Assembly: GCA_905214105.1 (NCBI GenBank)
Contig: CAJMKK010000001.1
Span: forward strand, 186,001 to 250,000
From: an uncultured bacterium
GTDB lineage: Bacteria; Actinomycetota; Coriobacteriia; Coriobacteriales; Coriobacteriaceae
Length of the DNA: 64,000 bases
Direction of reading: 5' to 3'
Shown here: positions 8,475-16,152 of the stretch, one piece after another
How positions within the stretch are numbered: the first letter of the stretch is position 1
How the letters are laid out: every line of letters begins with the position of its first letter
Translations under genes and position numbers: made by a program
Notes under the pieces: generated by a model
What the model was told of the DNA's origin: nothing
The model's database searches: none
What the model saw: the letters and a program-made list of their open reading frames with translations, nothing else

Positions 8475-8690
8475 GACAGTTCCTTTCATGTGGTGACCGT
8501 AATCGAATGAGCCGAGTATGCCGAGAACAACCGGTAGCGACCACCATTTCTAGTTAGAATCTGCCCCAACCCTACCGCAACTACCGGTAGCAACCCCTAA
8601 CGACCAGCCATTTCAGGACAAATGTCAGTGCTACTCTCAGCTAAGAGCCTGCAACATCCCAAAATCTCAGCCCACGCACCCGCAGCAAGA
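8475..8690. promoter_or_regulatory. Region upstream of HTH gene with imperfect direct repeats
   Basis: Two related blocks: ACCGGTAGCGACC..CCATTTC (about 8530-8549) and ACCGGTAGCAACC..CCATTTC (about 8583-8614). The second contains the palindrome CTACCGGTAG (8581-8590). These could be sites for the adjacent HTH regulator or decayed repeat copies. No clear promoter hexamers. Confidence 0.35.
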
Positions 8691-8877
8691 AGACGAATAG
8701 CCTCGGCCTCCCTAGTTACCGCAGGAGGCCTCAGGGCTTACATCCCAAATCTTTCCGCAGGACGGAAGGACCCCGCCGCGCGAAGCGCACGGCGGGGTCC
8801 TGACATGTCCGAGGACGATTTGGGATGTAAGCCCTGGGGTCTCCGATGAGAGCAGTTTCGGCCGAGGCTATTCGTCG
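8691..8877. repeat. Nested variable-arm palindrome (copy A2)
   Basis: Three layers. The outermost arms (about 8691-8707 and 8861-8877) include the last codons of the phosphofructokinase gene, so the end of that gene is duplicated in reverse. The middle arms (8733-8751 and 8820-8838) read AGGGCTTACATCCCAAATC. The inner arms GGACCCCGCCG/CGGCGGGGTCC surround a small loop. Unpaired tracts between layers carry CCGCAGGA (twice on the left) and TCCGAGGAC or TCCGATGAG on the right, the motifs also seen in the element at 42-171. Confidence 0.75.
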
Positions 8878-9947
8878 CCGAAGCTGATGCCCAGCGCCTT
8901 GGCCTCGCGCACCAGGTCGCTCTGGGGGTCGACAAACTTGAGCTTGCCGGCGACCTCCTCGAGCGGCATGTGGCACATCTTGCCGTCACGCAGGGCAATC
9001 ATGTAGCCAAACTCGCCGCGTAGGCACCCCAGTGCCGCCTCGACGCCGCACTGGGTCGCAAAGATGCGGTCCTGGGCGTCGGGTTGGCCGCCGCGCTGCG
9101 TGTGGCCGGGGATGGCGACGCGGGTCTCGCGACCAGTCTTGGCCTCGATCTCCTTGGCGATGTCGTAGACGATCGACGGACTCGTGCGCTCGGCGAGCTT
9201 TTTCTTGTACTCCTTCTTGGGCAGCGCTGCGTCCTCCTTGGAGATAGCGCCCTCGGCGACGGCTACGATGGTAAAGCGGCTGCCGGTCTCCATGCGATGC
9301 TCGATGGTCTTGATGACGTTGTCCATGTCGTAGGGGATCTCGGGAATCAAGATGACGTCCGCGCCGCCCGCGACGCCGGCATACAGCGGAATCCAACCGA
9401 CCTTGTGGCCCATGATCTCGATGACAAACACGCGGCCGTGACTCGAGGCAGTGGTGTGGATGTCGTCGATGCACTTGGTGGCGACGTCGATGGCGCTCGT
9501 AAAGCCAAACGTCAACTCGGTGCCCCAGGTGTCGTTATCGATGGTCTTGGGCAGGGCGATAACGTTGAGGCCTTCTTCGCGCAGGCGGTTGGCGGTCTTG
9601 GTGGATCCGTTGCCGCCCAGCATAAACAGGCAGTCGAGCTGCAGCTTATGATAGGTGTGGACCATTGCGGGCACCTTCTCGACGCCGTCGGCCTCGGGAA
9701 TGTCCAGGCGCTTGAACGGCGTGCGGCTCGTGCCCAGGATGGTGCCGCCGCGGGTGAGGATGCCGCTAAAATCGGCGGGCGTCATGACGCGGAACCTGCT
9801 GTAGATAAGGCCCTGGTAGCCGTCCTCAAAACCATAGATCTCAATAGGCTCTTCGCTATTGGTCATAAGCGTTTTGACAATGCCGCGCATGGTGGCGTTG
9901 AGCGCTTGACAGTCGCCGCCACTGGTAAGAAGACCGATCCTAAGCAT
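8868..9947 (-). CDS. pfkA: 6-phosphofructokinase (PfkA family)
   Basis: 359-residue cytoplasmic enzyme that phosphorylates fructose 6-phosphate in glycolysis. Visible motifs: N-terminal GLLTSGGDCQALNA, GGNGS (111-115), the catalytic PKTIDND (133-139), MGHKVGWIPLYAG, and the substrate-site segment IPGHTQRGGQPDAQD. Position 114 is Gly, typical of ATP users, but Lys134 in PKTIDND is typical of pyrophosphate-dependent or mixed-type enzymes, so the phosphoryl donor is not settled by sequence alone. The start has GGAAGGA 6-7 nt upstream. Its 3' end lies inside the outer arm of a large palindrome. Confidence 0.92.
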   Translation of the reverse strand: MLRIGLLTSGGDCQALNATMRGIVKTLMTNSEEPIEIYGFEDGYQGLIYSRFRVMTPADFSGILTRGGTILGTSRTPFKRLDIPEADGVEKVPAMVHTYHKLQLDCLFMLGGNGSTKTANRLREEGLNVIALPKTIDNDTWGTELTFGFTSAIDVATKCIDDIHTTASSHGRVFVIEIMGHKVGWIPLYAGVAGGADVILIPEIPYDMDNVIKTIEHRMETGSRFTIVAVAEGAISKEDAALPKKEYKKKLAERTSPSIVYDIAKEIEAKTGRETRVAIPGHTQRGGQPDAQDRIFATQCGVEAALGCLRGEFGYMIALRDGKMCHMPLEEVAGKLKFVDPQSDLVREAKALGISFGDE

Positions 9948-9984
9948 GATGAATCCTTCCGGGCAAGTTATAACATGCGCATAA

Positions 9985-10019
9985 GTTTACCCCCGCACAC
10001 TGTTGATACGGGGGTAAAA
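9985..10019. terminator. Hairpin between amidase and pfkA
   Basis: GTTTACCCCCG (9985-9995) pairs with CGGGGGTAAA (10009-10018). There is no strong T-tract on the minus strand, so termination after the amidase gene is only probable. A second stem GCCAGGC/GCCTGGC lies at about 10055-10085. Confidence 0.5.
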
Positions 10020-10087
10020 CGTGTTAGCTCAAGCGTATAGAAATGTAAACAACGCCAGGCGAGCGTAAAGTCGACGGGCCTGGCTCC

Positions 10088-11173
10088 TTACAGTGCGAAT
10101 GCGTCGATGTCGCCCCAGTGGCGGCGCAGCGTGATGGCGGCAGCAGGCTCGGTGTTGTCAAAGACGACCGACCACTGCGTGTTGCTGGTGATGTCTTCCG
10201 GATTGGGCTCTTGCGCTGCAGCGCGTAGGGCCTTCCAAGCGACTGCCTCGTCTTGGGCGCCGGTATGGGCGTCGAGGACATCGGCGATTGCGGCGGCGCG
10301 CTCTTTACCATGGCCTAGCTCGCCATTCTTTTGGTTAGGCAGCACTTCGTCGCCATAGCAGGCGTAGAAGTTCGTAACCTGGGTTACAGGAGTCGCTTTG
10401 AAAGCGCGGTCCGGATCGCGCGGATCCCACTCTACTACGCGCGCGTCACCGGCGGCGTCGTTTATAAAGAAGTGGTAATCGCGTCCTGCCATGGCGTGCA
10501 TGTCGTAGGCGGAAAGCAGGTCGACAGCTTCTTGCGTGGTGGCGGCACGGTCGAGCACCAGACGGATGGCGAGCGAGGTATTGATGACGGGGCGCTGCGT
10601 GTCCTGGTCACAGGGTTTGGAATCCAGGGTGAGCACGGCAATGGACACGCCACATTCGTTGACGCCGTCGAGCTGGGCAAACGGGCCCATGAGTGCGGCG
10701 GCGCGTCCGGCGACGGAGTCAAGCGGAGTGTTATCGCCCAGGTTGTTAAGGGCGGCAAACCCGATGGAGGCATAGCCGCCGCGTGGGTGATTGCGCACCA
10801 GCAGCGCCGAGGTGTCGTCCTTAAAGTCGTAATTGCGACCGGTACGCACGCGGCCTTCGGCATCTACGGCGACAAAAGCGCTGCAGGCAAACTGGGGCGC
10901 CTGGACATGTGCCGGCACACCGGGCAGCACCTGCGCCACCACGGCATCGATGTAGGCCTGGTCGTCGCGTACGCCGGCGGCGATGATGCGATCAAGATCG
11001 TAGTCGTAGGCGATGTCGATTGCGTACAGGTCATAGCCATCCGCGTAGCCGGTCAAGCGTTTGAGCGACGCGGCGGACTTGATTTGCTTGTGATAAACGA
11101 TACCGGTGGCAGCGGCAAGGCCGACGGCGACACCCGCGACACCGCAGGCGATGGCAATGTTACGTGGCTTCAT
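10088..11173 (-). CDS. Membrane-anchored Ntn hydrolase (choloylglycine/C45-type amidase)
   Basis: 361 residues. An N-terminal hydrophobic segment (about 5-28) looks like a signal anchor. The Ntn-hydrolase segment follows: candidate nucleophile Cys97 in QFACSAFVAV, then GRNYDF (113-117), Asn in NECGVSIAVLTLD, and FFINDAAGDARVVEWDP. This places it with linear amide C-N hydrolases that include penicillin acylases and bile salt hydrolases. Classical bile salt hydrolases expose the Cys at residue 2, so this anchored form would need proteolytic maturation or acts on another amide. ATG 11173 is preceded by AGAGGAG; the ATG 15 nt upstream overlaps that site and is rejected. Confidence 0.8.
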   Translation of the reverse strand: MKPRNIAIACGVAGVAVGLAAATGIVYHKQIKSAASLKRLTGYADGYDLYAIDIAYDYDLDRIIAAGVRDDQAYIDAVVAQVLPGVPAHVQAPQFACSAFVAVDAEGRVRTGRNYDFKDDTSALLVRNHPRGGYASIGFAALNNLGDNTPLDSVAGRAAALMGPFAQLDGVNECGVSIAVLTLDSKPCDQDTQRPVINTSLAIRLVLDRAATTQEAVDLLSAYDMHAMAGRDYHFFINDAAGDARVVEWDPRDPDRAFKATPVTQVTNFYACYGDEVLPNQKNGELGHGKERAAAIADVLDAHTGAQDEAVAWKALRAAAQEPNPEDITSNTQWSVVFDNTEPAAAITLRRHWGDIDAFAL

Positions 11174-11334
11174 GACGGCTCCTCTCATCCTGTTAGCGCA
11201 ATTGTCGCAAAAGGAGCGCGGACATGATGGCTCAACTTGGTGAGCGGCGCGGAATTAAGCACGGAATGAAGAGTGCGGCGCTGGCGTGGCGGGGTATGCT
11301 GGAGGGGACCATCAACCCAGCGAAAGGGGAGAGC

Positions 11335-12720
11335 ATGACGGATCAGGAAACGATCGAGCGCGTGCACGTGACGGCCGACGATATCGAGGCCTCCAACGAC
11401 CTTATCGACTTTATCGAGGCATGCCCCAGCATGTTCCATACGGCAGCGACCATTATGGCCGAACTCGACGAGGCGGGCTTTACCTACCTGCCCGAGAACG
11501 CAGCGTGGGACATCGAGCCGGGCGGGCGTTATTACACGCAGCGCAACACCTCGAGCGTCGTTGCCTTTAAGGTGGGCGAAGACCTGGCCGCTACGTGGGG
11601 CGAGGACGGCGTTGCCGGCGACTATCATTTTCAACTCACGGCGTCACACAGCGATTCGCCGACGTTTAAGGTTAAGGCCGTGCCCGAGCTCGACGGCGCG
11701 GGCGAGACGCTGCGCCTGAACACCGAGGCCTACGGCGGCATGATCGACTACACCTGGTTCGATCGCCCGCTGGCACTTGCGGGCCGCGTGCTGGTGCGCG
11801 AGGGCGACCGTATCGAGAGCCGCTTGCTCGCTACCGAGCGCGAAGTTGCCATTATCCCGAGCCTTGCCATCCATATGAATCGTGGCGTTAACGAGGGCTT
11901 TGCGCCCAACCGAGCTGTCGACCTGTGCCCGCTCATCAGCGCCGGCGACCTTAAGCAGGGAGATTTTGACGCCCTGATCGCCGACGAACTGGACGTTGAG
12001 CCCGAGCAAATTTTGGGTCGCGACCTGTTCCTGGTCAATCGTCAGGATGCACGCATTTGGGGCTGGGCCGACGAGTTTATCTCGACGCCCAAGCTCGACG
12101 ACCTGGCCTGCGCCTACACCTCGCTGCAGGCATTTTTGGGTGCCGAGAATGCGCACGACGTTTCGGTCTTTTGCTGCTTTGATAACGAGGAGGTTGGCTC
12201 CGAGACCAAGCAGGGCGCCATGTCGACGTTCTTGGCCGACGCGCTGCGCCGCATCAACGGGTCGCTGGGCTTCGATGACGAGTCGTACCACCGCGCACTT
12301 GCCGCTTCGATGCTCGTGAGCTGCGACAACGCGCATGCCGTGCACCCCAACCACGCCGAGAAGTGCGACGCCCGCAACCAGGTTGTGCTTAACGGCGGCA
12401 TCGTCATCAAGGAGGCCGCCAACCAGCACTACTGCACCGACGCCTTTAGCCGCGCGGTGTTCCAGGCCATTTGCGATGACGCCGACGTGCCCACGCAGGC
12501 CTTTGCCAACAAGAGCGATATGGCCGGCGGTTCTACCCTGGGCAATCTGTCCAATATGCAGGCGAGCATGCATGCCGTGGACGTGGGCCTGCCGCAGCTT
12601 GCCATGCACTCGAGCTACGAGACCGGCGGCGTGCGCGACGTAATGTACGCCATCCGCGCCCTCACCGCCTTCTACGAGCGTGACCTGACCATCAACGGCG
12701 CCGAAAGAGTGGAGCTCTAA
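11335..12720 (+). CDS. apeB: M18 family aspartyl aminopeptidase
   Basis: 461-residue cytoplasmic metallo-aminopeptidase acting on N-terminal acidic residues. Metal-binding and catalytic segments are present in order: HSDSP, KLDDLACAY, FDNEEVGS, SCDNAH and LAMHSSYE. Length matches the family. The ATG at 11335 follows AAAGGGGAGAG; an earlier in-frame ATG (11224) would add residues without homology and lies within 40 nt of the divergent amidase gene. A REP-like repeat overlaps the stop codon, and a strong terminator follows at 12808. Confidence 0.93.
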   Translation: MTDQETIERVHVTADDIEASNDLIDFIEACPSMFHTAATIMAELDEAGFTYLPENAAWDIEPGGRYYTQRNTSSVVAFKVGEDLAATWGEDGVAGDYHFQLTASHSDSPTFKVKAVPELDGAGETLRLNTEAYGGMIDYTWFDRPLALAGRVLVREGDRIESRLLATEREVAIIPSLAIHMNRGVNEGFAPNRAVDLCPLISAGDLKQGDFDALIADELDVEPEQILGRDLFLVNRQDARIWGWADEFISTPKLDDLACAYTSLQAFLGAENAHDVSVFCCFDNEEVGSETKQGAMSTFLADALRRINGSLGFDDESYHRALAASMLVSCDNAHAVHPNHAEKCDARNQVVLNGGIVIKEAANQHYCTDAFSRAVFQAICDDADVPTQAFANKSDMAGGSTLGNLSNMQASMHAVDVGLPQLAMHSSYETGGVRDVMYAIRALTAFYERDLTINGAERVEL

Positions 12721-12772
12721 AACCTGCCAAAAAGGGACAGGTTTATTTTGGCAGGTTTTATCTGGGCGAATG
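12718..12772 (+). repeat. REP-like element, copy R4
   Basis: Intact AAACCTGCCAAAA / TTTTGGCAGGTTT stem with AGGGACAGGTTTA core; starts on the stop codon of the aminopeptidase gene. Tail slightly diverged (TATCTGGGCGAATGC). Confidence 0.9.
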
Positions 12773-12807
12773 CAAAGGGTGAAACCGAACTAGATCTGCG
12801 ATACGTG

Positions 12808-12841
12808 GCCGCCGAGGTGCAGTGCGCCTCGGCGGCTTTTT
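12808..12841 (+). terminator. Terminator after aminopeptidase
   Basis: GCCGCCGAGG (12808-12817) pairs perfectly with CCTCGGCGGC (12827-12836), then five T. Confidence 0.9.
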
Positions 12842-12935
12842 GTGTACAGAGTACGGCTAATGCTTATAAATGCTATACATGCTTTACGTATCTACCATAG
12901 AGCTTTATGATATTTTGAAGTATTAAGGAGGGGTC

Positions 12936-13316
12936 ATGACCACAACAGCCGCTCAGATCAACGTACGTCTCGATGCCGATCTTAAAAGGAGTGGGGACGC
13001 CGCTCTCTCCAAGGCCGGTATGACGCCGAGCCAAGCGGTGCGAGCGCTCTGGCAGCTTGCAGCATCGCTGGCCGATCGCCCCGGTGCGCTCGAGGATATC
13101 CTGCTGCCCAGTCGTGCCCGGGCGGAACAGCGCGAGCGCGAAAAGGCCGCCAAACGTAAGCTCGAGCTTATGGATCAGGGGTCGAAGCTGTTCGCTGCCG
13201 CTTGCTGTGAGTCGGGAATCGATATGGTCAAGGCTCAGCCATCGGACGACGAAGAGCTCAAACGGAATGCCTATGCGGATCGCTATGGCGAGGAGATGAG
13301 CTGGCTCTATGAGTGA
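12936..13316 (+). CDS. RelB/DinJ-like antitoxin
   Basis: 126 residues. The N-terminus (INVRLDADLKRSGDAALSKAGMTPSQAVRALW) fits a ribbon-helix-helix of the RelB/DinJ type, which binds DNA as a dimer. The rest is charged and helical and should wrap the toxin. The toxin gene overlaps its last 8 nt. AAGGAGGGG lies 5-6 nt before the ATG. The upstream 80 nt are AT-rich, with an imperfect dyad around TATACATGCTTTACGTAT (12878-12895), a candidate autoregulatory operator. Pairing a RelB-type antitoxin with a PIN toxin, not RelE, is less usual. Confidence 0.85.
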   Translation: MTTTAAQINVRLDADLKRSGDAALSKAGMTPSQAVRALWQLAASLADRPGALEDILLPSRARAEQREREKAAKRKLELMDQGSKLFAAACCESGIDMVKAQPSDDEELKRNAYADRYGEEMSWLYE

Positions 13317-13803
13317 GACTCCAAAGCGCATCTTGGTTGACACCAACGTGTGGCTCGATTACTTCATTCCCTCACGACGTGGTCGTTCGGTGGCGATTGA
13401 GTTTTTACGCGATGCATGCACGGCGCAGGTTGATTTGCTGTATGCGGCGACATCGTCCAAAGACCTGTTTTATTTGATTTCAAGCGAACATAAGGCATGG
13501 TATCGGCGAGAGCACGGTTCGCTTTCCCAGTATGCCGCTACGGTAGCGACTTCGCTTGCATGGGATTGTCTTAGCGTGCTGTCGCAGCTTGCCACGCCAG
13601 TGCCCTGTGACCTGAGCGACATCTGGATGGCGAGCAGACAGCGTGAGCTCCATAGCGATTACGAAGACGATTTAATCATTGCGGCAGCGATACGCGCTCA
13701 AGCAGATTTACTGGTCACCAACGATGTCAAGCTCTGTTCGCATGCTCCCGTCGCAGCAATGAACGTCGAAAACGCAAGAAACTATCTAACAACGCTTAAA
13801 TAG
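13309..13803 (+). CDS. PIN-domain ribonuclease toxin
   Basis: 164 residues with the PIN fold acidic residues: Asp11 in ILVDTNVWLDYF, Glu/Asp in YEDDLIIAAA, and Asp in VTNDVKL. These form a metal site for RNA cleavage in VapC-like toxins. Its start (ATGAGTGA) overlaps the antitoxin stop, indicating translational coupling. Followed by a very long terminator hairpin. Target RNA unknown. Confidence 0.88.
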   Translation: MSETPKRILVDTNVWLDYFIPSRRGRSVAIEFLRDACTAQVDLLYAATSSKDLFYLISSEHKAWYRREHGSLSQYAATVATSLAWDCLSVLSQLATPVPCDLSDIWMASRQRELHSDYEDDLIIAAAIRAQADLLVTNDVKLCSHAPVAAMNVENARNYLTTLK

Positions 13804-13901
13804 CGCTAGACCCCTCTGGTCGAATAATGGTCAGCGAGAGTCCACAGGTAGGGCCGCGCCAGCAAAGCGCCGCAGGTTGAGCAAACGTCAGCGAGCGGTG
13901 T

Positions 13902-13987
13902 CCAGGGCGAACAAGTTGGCATGAAAAAGGCAAGGCATAGACCTTCTGGTCATGCCTTGCCTTTTGAATGACAAATTGTCGCCCTGG
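13902..13987 (+). terminator. Extended terminator hairpin after toxin gene
   Basis: The inner stem AAAAGGCAAGGCAT/ATGCCTTGCCTTTT (13925-13938, 13952-13965) with GACCttctGGTC at its tip is a normal bidirectional terminator. The pairing continues outward with few mismatches to CCAGGGCGA (13902-13910) and TCGCCCTGG (13979-13987), giving about 40 paired positions. A CCGCAGG motif lies just outside at 13870-13876. Confidence 0.75.
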
Positions 13988-14035
13988 GCGGCGCGCAGCG
14001 TCGGCCGGTCCGCCGTTCGTTAGAACGGCGGAACC

Positions 14036-14971
14036 CTAATGTTCGATCCAGCAGCGCAGGGTCTCGCCGGCCTGCAGGTGACGCAGATTCTCCGCGGCGA
14101 TGTCGACGACGTTGTTGAGCGTGGCTGCCAGGTGGAACCAGCCGGAGACGTGCGGCGTGATGAGCATGTTGGGCGCATCCCACAGGGGGCTTGTCGCGGG
14201 CAGCGGTTCGGGGTCGGTGACGTCGACCGCGGCGCCGGCGAGATGTCCCGACTCCAGAACGGCAACCAAGTCATCGGTGACCACAAGGTCGCCGCGGCCG
14301 CCGTTGGCAAAGAAGGCACCTGGTTTCATCGCGGCAAAGAACTCGGCGTTCGCCAGACCGCGGGTCTCGGGCGTGCTCGGCATAAAGGATGCGACGATGT
14401 CGGCCTCTGCCAGGCGCTCAGGTAGGGCGTCCATGCCGTCCATGTCCTCAAACACAATGGGGTAGACGAGTGGATGGCGCTTGATGCCGCGGACGTGCGC
14501 GCCCATGCCGCGGCAGAGCGTGGCAAAGTGACCGCCGATATCGCCCGCGCCCAGCACCAGCACGTTGGCGTTTTTGAGCGAGGTAACTGGCCCCAAATCC
14601 TCCCAGCGATGTTCGCGCTGCAAGTCGTGATAGCCGGGCAGGCGCTTCATCATGGAAAGGACCATGGCAAACATGTGCTCGCTCACGGCCTGGCCGTAGG
14701 CGCCCACCGAGCAAGACAGTTTGGCGTCGGCTGGCACGGTGCCGGCGGCAAGGTAGTCGTCATAGCCGGCGGTCTGCAATTGCAGCAGCTGGAGATGCTC
14801 GCATGCCGTGAGCATGTCAGAGTCGATGTTGCCCAAGATCACGCCGGCGTTGGCGACTTGTTCGCGCGTGATAGCGTCGGCGCTCGTGTAGATAAAGTCC
14901 TCGCCCGGAGCGCTCGACTCAAGAATTGCGCGATGGTGGTCGTTGACGGGCAGCAAAACCAAGATGTTCAC
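14036..14971 (-). CDS. D-2-hydroxyacid dehydrogenase (NAD-dependent)
   Basis: 311-residue cytoplasmic oxidoreductase of the D-isomer-specific 2-hydroxyacid dehydrogenase family. The Rossmann motif reads VLGAGDIGGHFATLCRGMG. The catalytic Arg is in NGGRGDLV, Glu in TDPEPLP, and His in ITPHVSGW. Substrate (glycerate, lactate, phosphoglycerate or another hydroxyacid) cannot be told. The GTG at 14971 is chosen: GGAAAGGA lies 8 nt upstream. A longer reading would run into the REP-like repeat at 14990. Downstream lies a strong hairpin CCGCCGTTC/GAACGGCGG (about 14019-14031) without T-tract. Confidence 0.9.
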   Translation of the reverse strand: MNILVLLPVNDHHRAILESSAPGEDFIYTSADAITREQVANAGVILGNIDSDMLTACEHLQLLQLQTAGYDDYLAAGTVPADAKLSCSVGAYGQAVSEHMFAMVLSMMKRLPGYHDLQREHRWEDLGPVTSLKNANVLVLGAGDIGGHFATLCRGMGAHVRGIKRHPLVYPIVFEDMDGMDALPERLAEADIVASFMPSTPETRGLANAEFFAAMKPGAFFANGGRGDLVVTDDLVAVLESGHLAGAAVDVTDPEPLPATSPLWDAPNMLITPHVSGWFHLAATLNNVVDIAAENLRHLQAGETLRCWIEH

Positions 14972-14989
14972 AAGTAGTCCTTTCCGCTT

Positions 14990-15042
14990 GACCCGCCAAA
15001 AAGGGACAGGTTTATTTTGGCGGGTTTTATCAGGCAAAACGC
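14990..15042 (+). repeat. REP-like element, copy R5 with compensatory stem change
   Basis: Stem reads ACCCGCCAAAA / TTTTGGCGGGT, where other copies have ACCTGCC/GGCAGGT. The T-A pair has become C-G on both sides, which keeps the stem. Core AGGGACAGGTTTA intact; tail TTATCAGGCAAAACGC. Confidence 0.9.
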
Positions 15043-15094
15043 TATAAAAACGCCGGGCTTCGCGATGGTTAACATATCCATCGTGAAGCCCGGC
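15041..15094 (-). terminator. Terminator after methionine aminopeptidase
   Basis: 17-bp arms 15052-15068 and 15078-15094 (one G-T type mismatch). On the minus strand the stem is followed by GTTTTTATAG. Confidence 0.85.
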
Positions 15095-15104
15095 GCATCC
15101 ACGG

Positions 15105-15992
15105 CTACCAGCTCAGCAGCTCGTAGCCGTCCTCGGTCACCACGAGCTGTACCTCGCACTGGGCCGAATCGCTGCCGTCCTTGGTGCGCACGCACCAGCC
15201 GTCGCCCTTGCTGATCTTGATGTCGGGCGCTCCGGCGTTGACCATGGGCTCGATGGTAAAGACCATGCCCGGCACCATGATGGTGTCCACATCGGGCGCC
15301 TCGGTGGTAAAGCCCACAAACGGGTCCTCGTGGAACTCCTTACCGATGCCGTGTCCGCCGTACTCGCGCACCACGCTAAAGCCGGCGTCCTCGACGGTCT
15401 TTTGTACTGCCTCGGCCATAACGGAGAGCGGTAGCCATGGCTTGACGGCTGCCAGACCCGCCTCCACGCTGGCACGGGTGACGTCGACCAGGCGCTGGCG
15501 CTCGGCCGAGACCTCGCCGATGCAGAACATGCGGCTCGAATCACTAAAGTAACCGTCCAAGATCGTGGAGCAGTCTACGTTGATGATGTCGCCCTCGTGC
15601 AGCACGTCCGTATCGCAGGGAATGCCGTGGCAGACCACATCATTGATCGAGGTGCACACGCTCTTGGGGTAGCCCTCGTAGTTGAGGTCGGCCGGCGTGC
15701 CACCGTGCTCGACGGTGTAGTCGTAGATCATCTGGTCGATCTGGTTGGTGGTCATGCCTGCGGCGATATGCTCGCCCACATAATCGAGCACGCCCACGTT
15801 GATGGCTGCCGAGCGCTTGATGCCCTCGATATCGGCGGGAGTCTTGTAGAGCGTGCGAGGCAGAACCTCCCAGCCTTCTTCCCACAAGCGCTCGAGGCGC
15901 TCATCAAAGGCGCTATGGCATTTCTTGTATTTCTTGCCGCTGCCGCACCAGCAAGCGTCGTTGCGGCCGGGCACGGGTCCTTTGTCATACAT
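15105..15992 (-). CDS. map: Methionine aminopeptidase type I with N-terminal SEC-C zinc motif
   Basis: 295-residue enzyme that removes initiator Met. The first 35 residues carry a SEC-C type zinc finger (CWCGSGKKYKKCH), as in the MetAP1c subclass. The catalytic domain shows the metal ligands Asp in INVDCSTILDGYFSDSSRMF, His in GHGIGKEFHEDP, and Glu in FTIEPMV and QCEVQLVV. AAAGGAAG lies 7-8 nt before the ATG. The map terminator separates it from the dehydrogenase downstream. Confidence 0.95.
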   Translation of the reverse strand: MYDKGPVPGRNDACWCGSGKKYKKCHSAFDERLERLWEEGWEVLPRTLYKTPADIEGIKRSAAINVGVLDYVGEHIAAGMTTNQIDQMIYDYTVEHGGTPADLNYEGYPKSVCTSINDVVCHGIPCDTDVLHEGDIINVDCSTILDGYFSDSSRMFCIGEVSAERQRLVDVTRASVEAGLAAVKPWLPLSVMAEAVQKTVEDAGFSVVREYGGHGIGKEFHEDPFVGFTTEAPDVDTIMVPGMVFTIEPMVNAGAPDIKISKGDGWCVRTKDGSDSAQCEVQLVVTEDGYELLSW

Positions 15993-16044
15993 GGCTAACT
16001 TCCTTTCATTCGCAGCTAGTATAGCCCACCCACGCGGCCATAAA

Positions 16045-16111
16045 AGTTGCGGTGATATAGTTCCGATTTAAGCGGTTTAACAGCACAAATAGGAACTATA
16101 TCACCGCAACT
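16045..16111. repeat. GTTGCGGTGATAT-type palindrome, copy G2
   Basis: Perfect 20-bp arms (16045-16064 and 16092-16111) around a 27-nt loop. The outer 14 bases GTTGCGGTGATATA are shared with the element at 7425-7489. Sits between the radical SAM gene and map, both on the minus strand. Confidence 0.85.
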
Positions 16112-16152
16112 GATGGGGCGGGATGGCGGGCACTAGCTGCTGCGTGGTTTTG

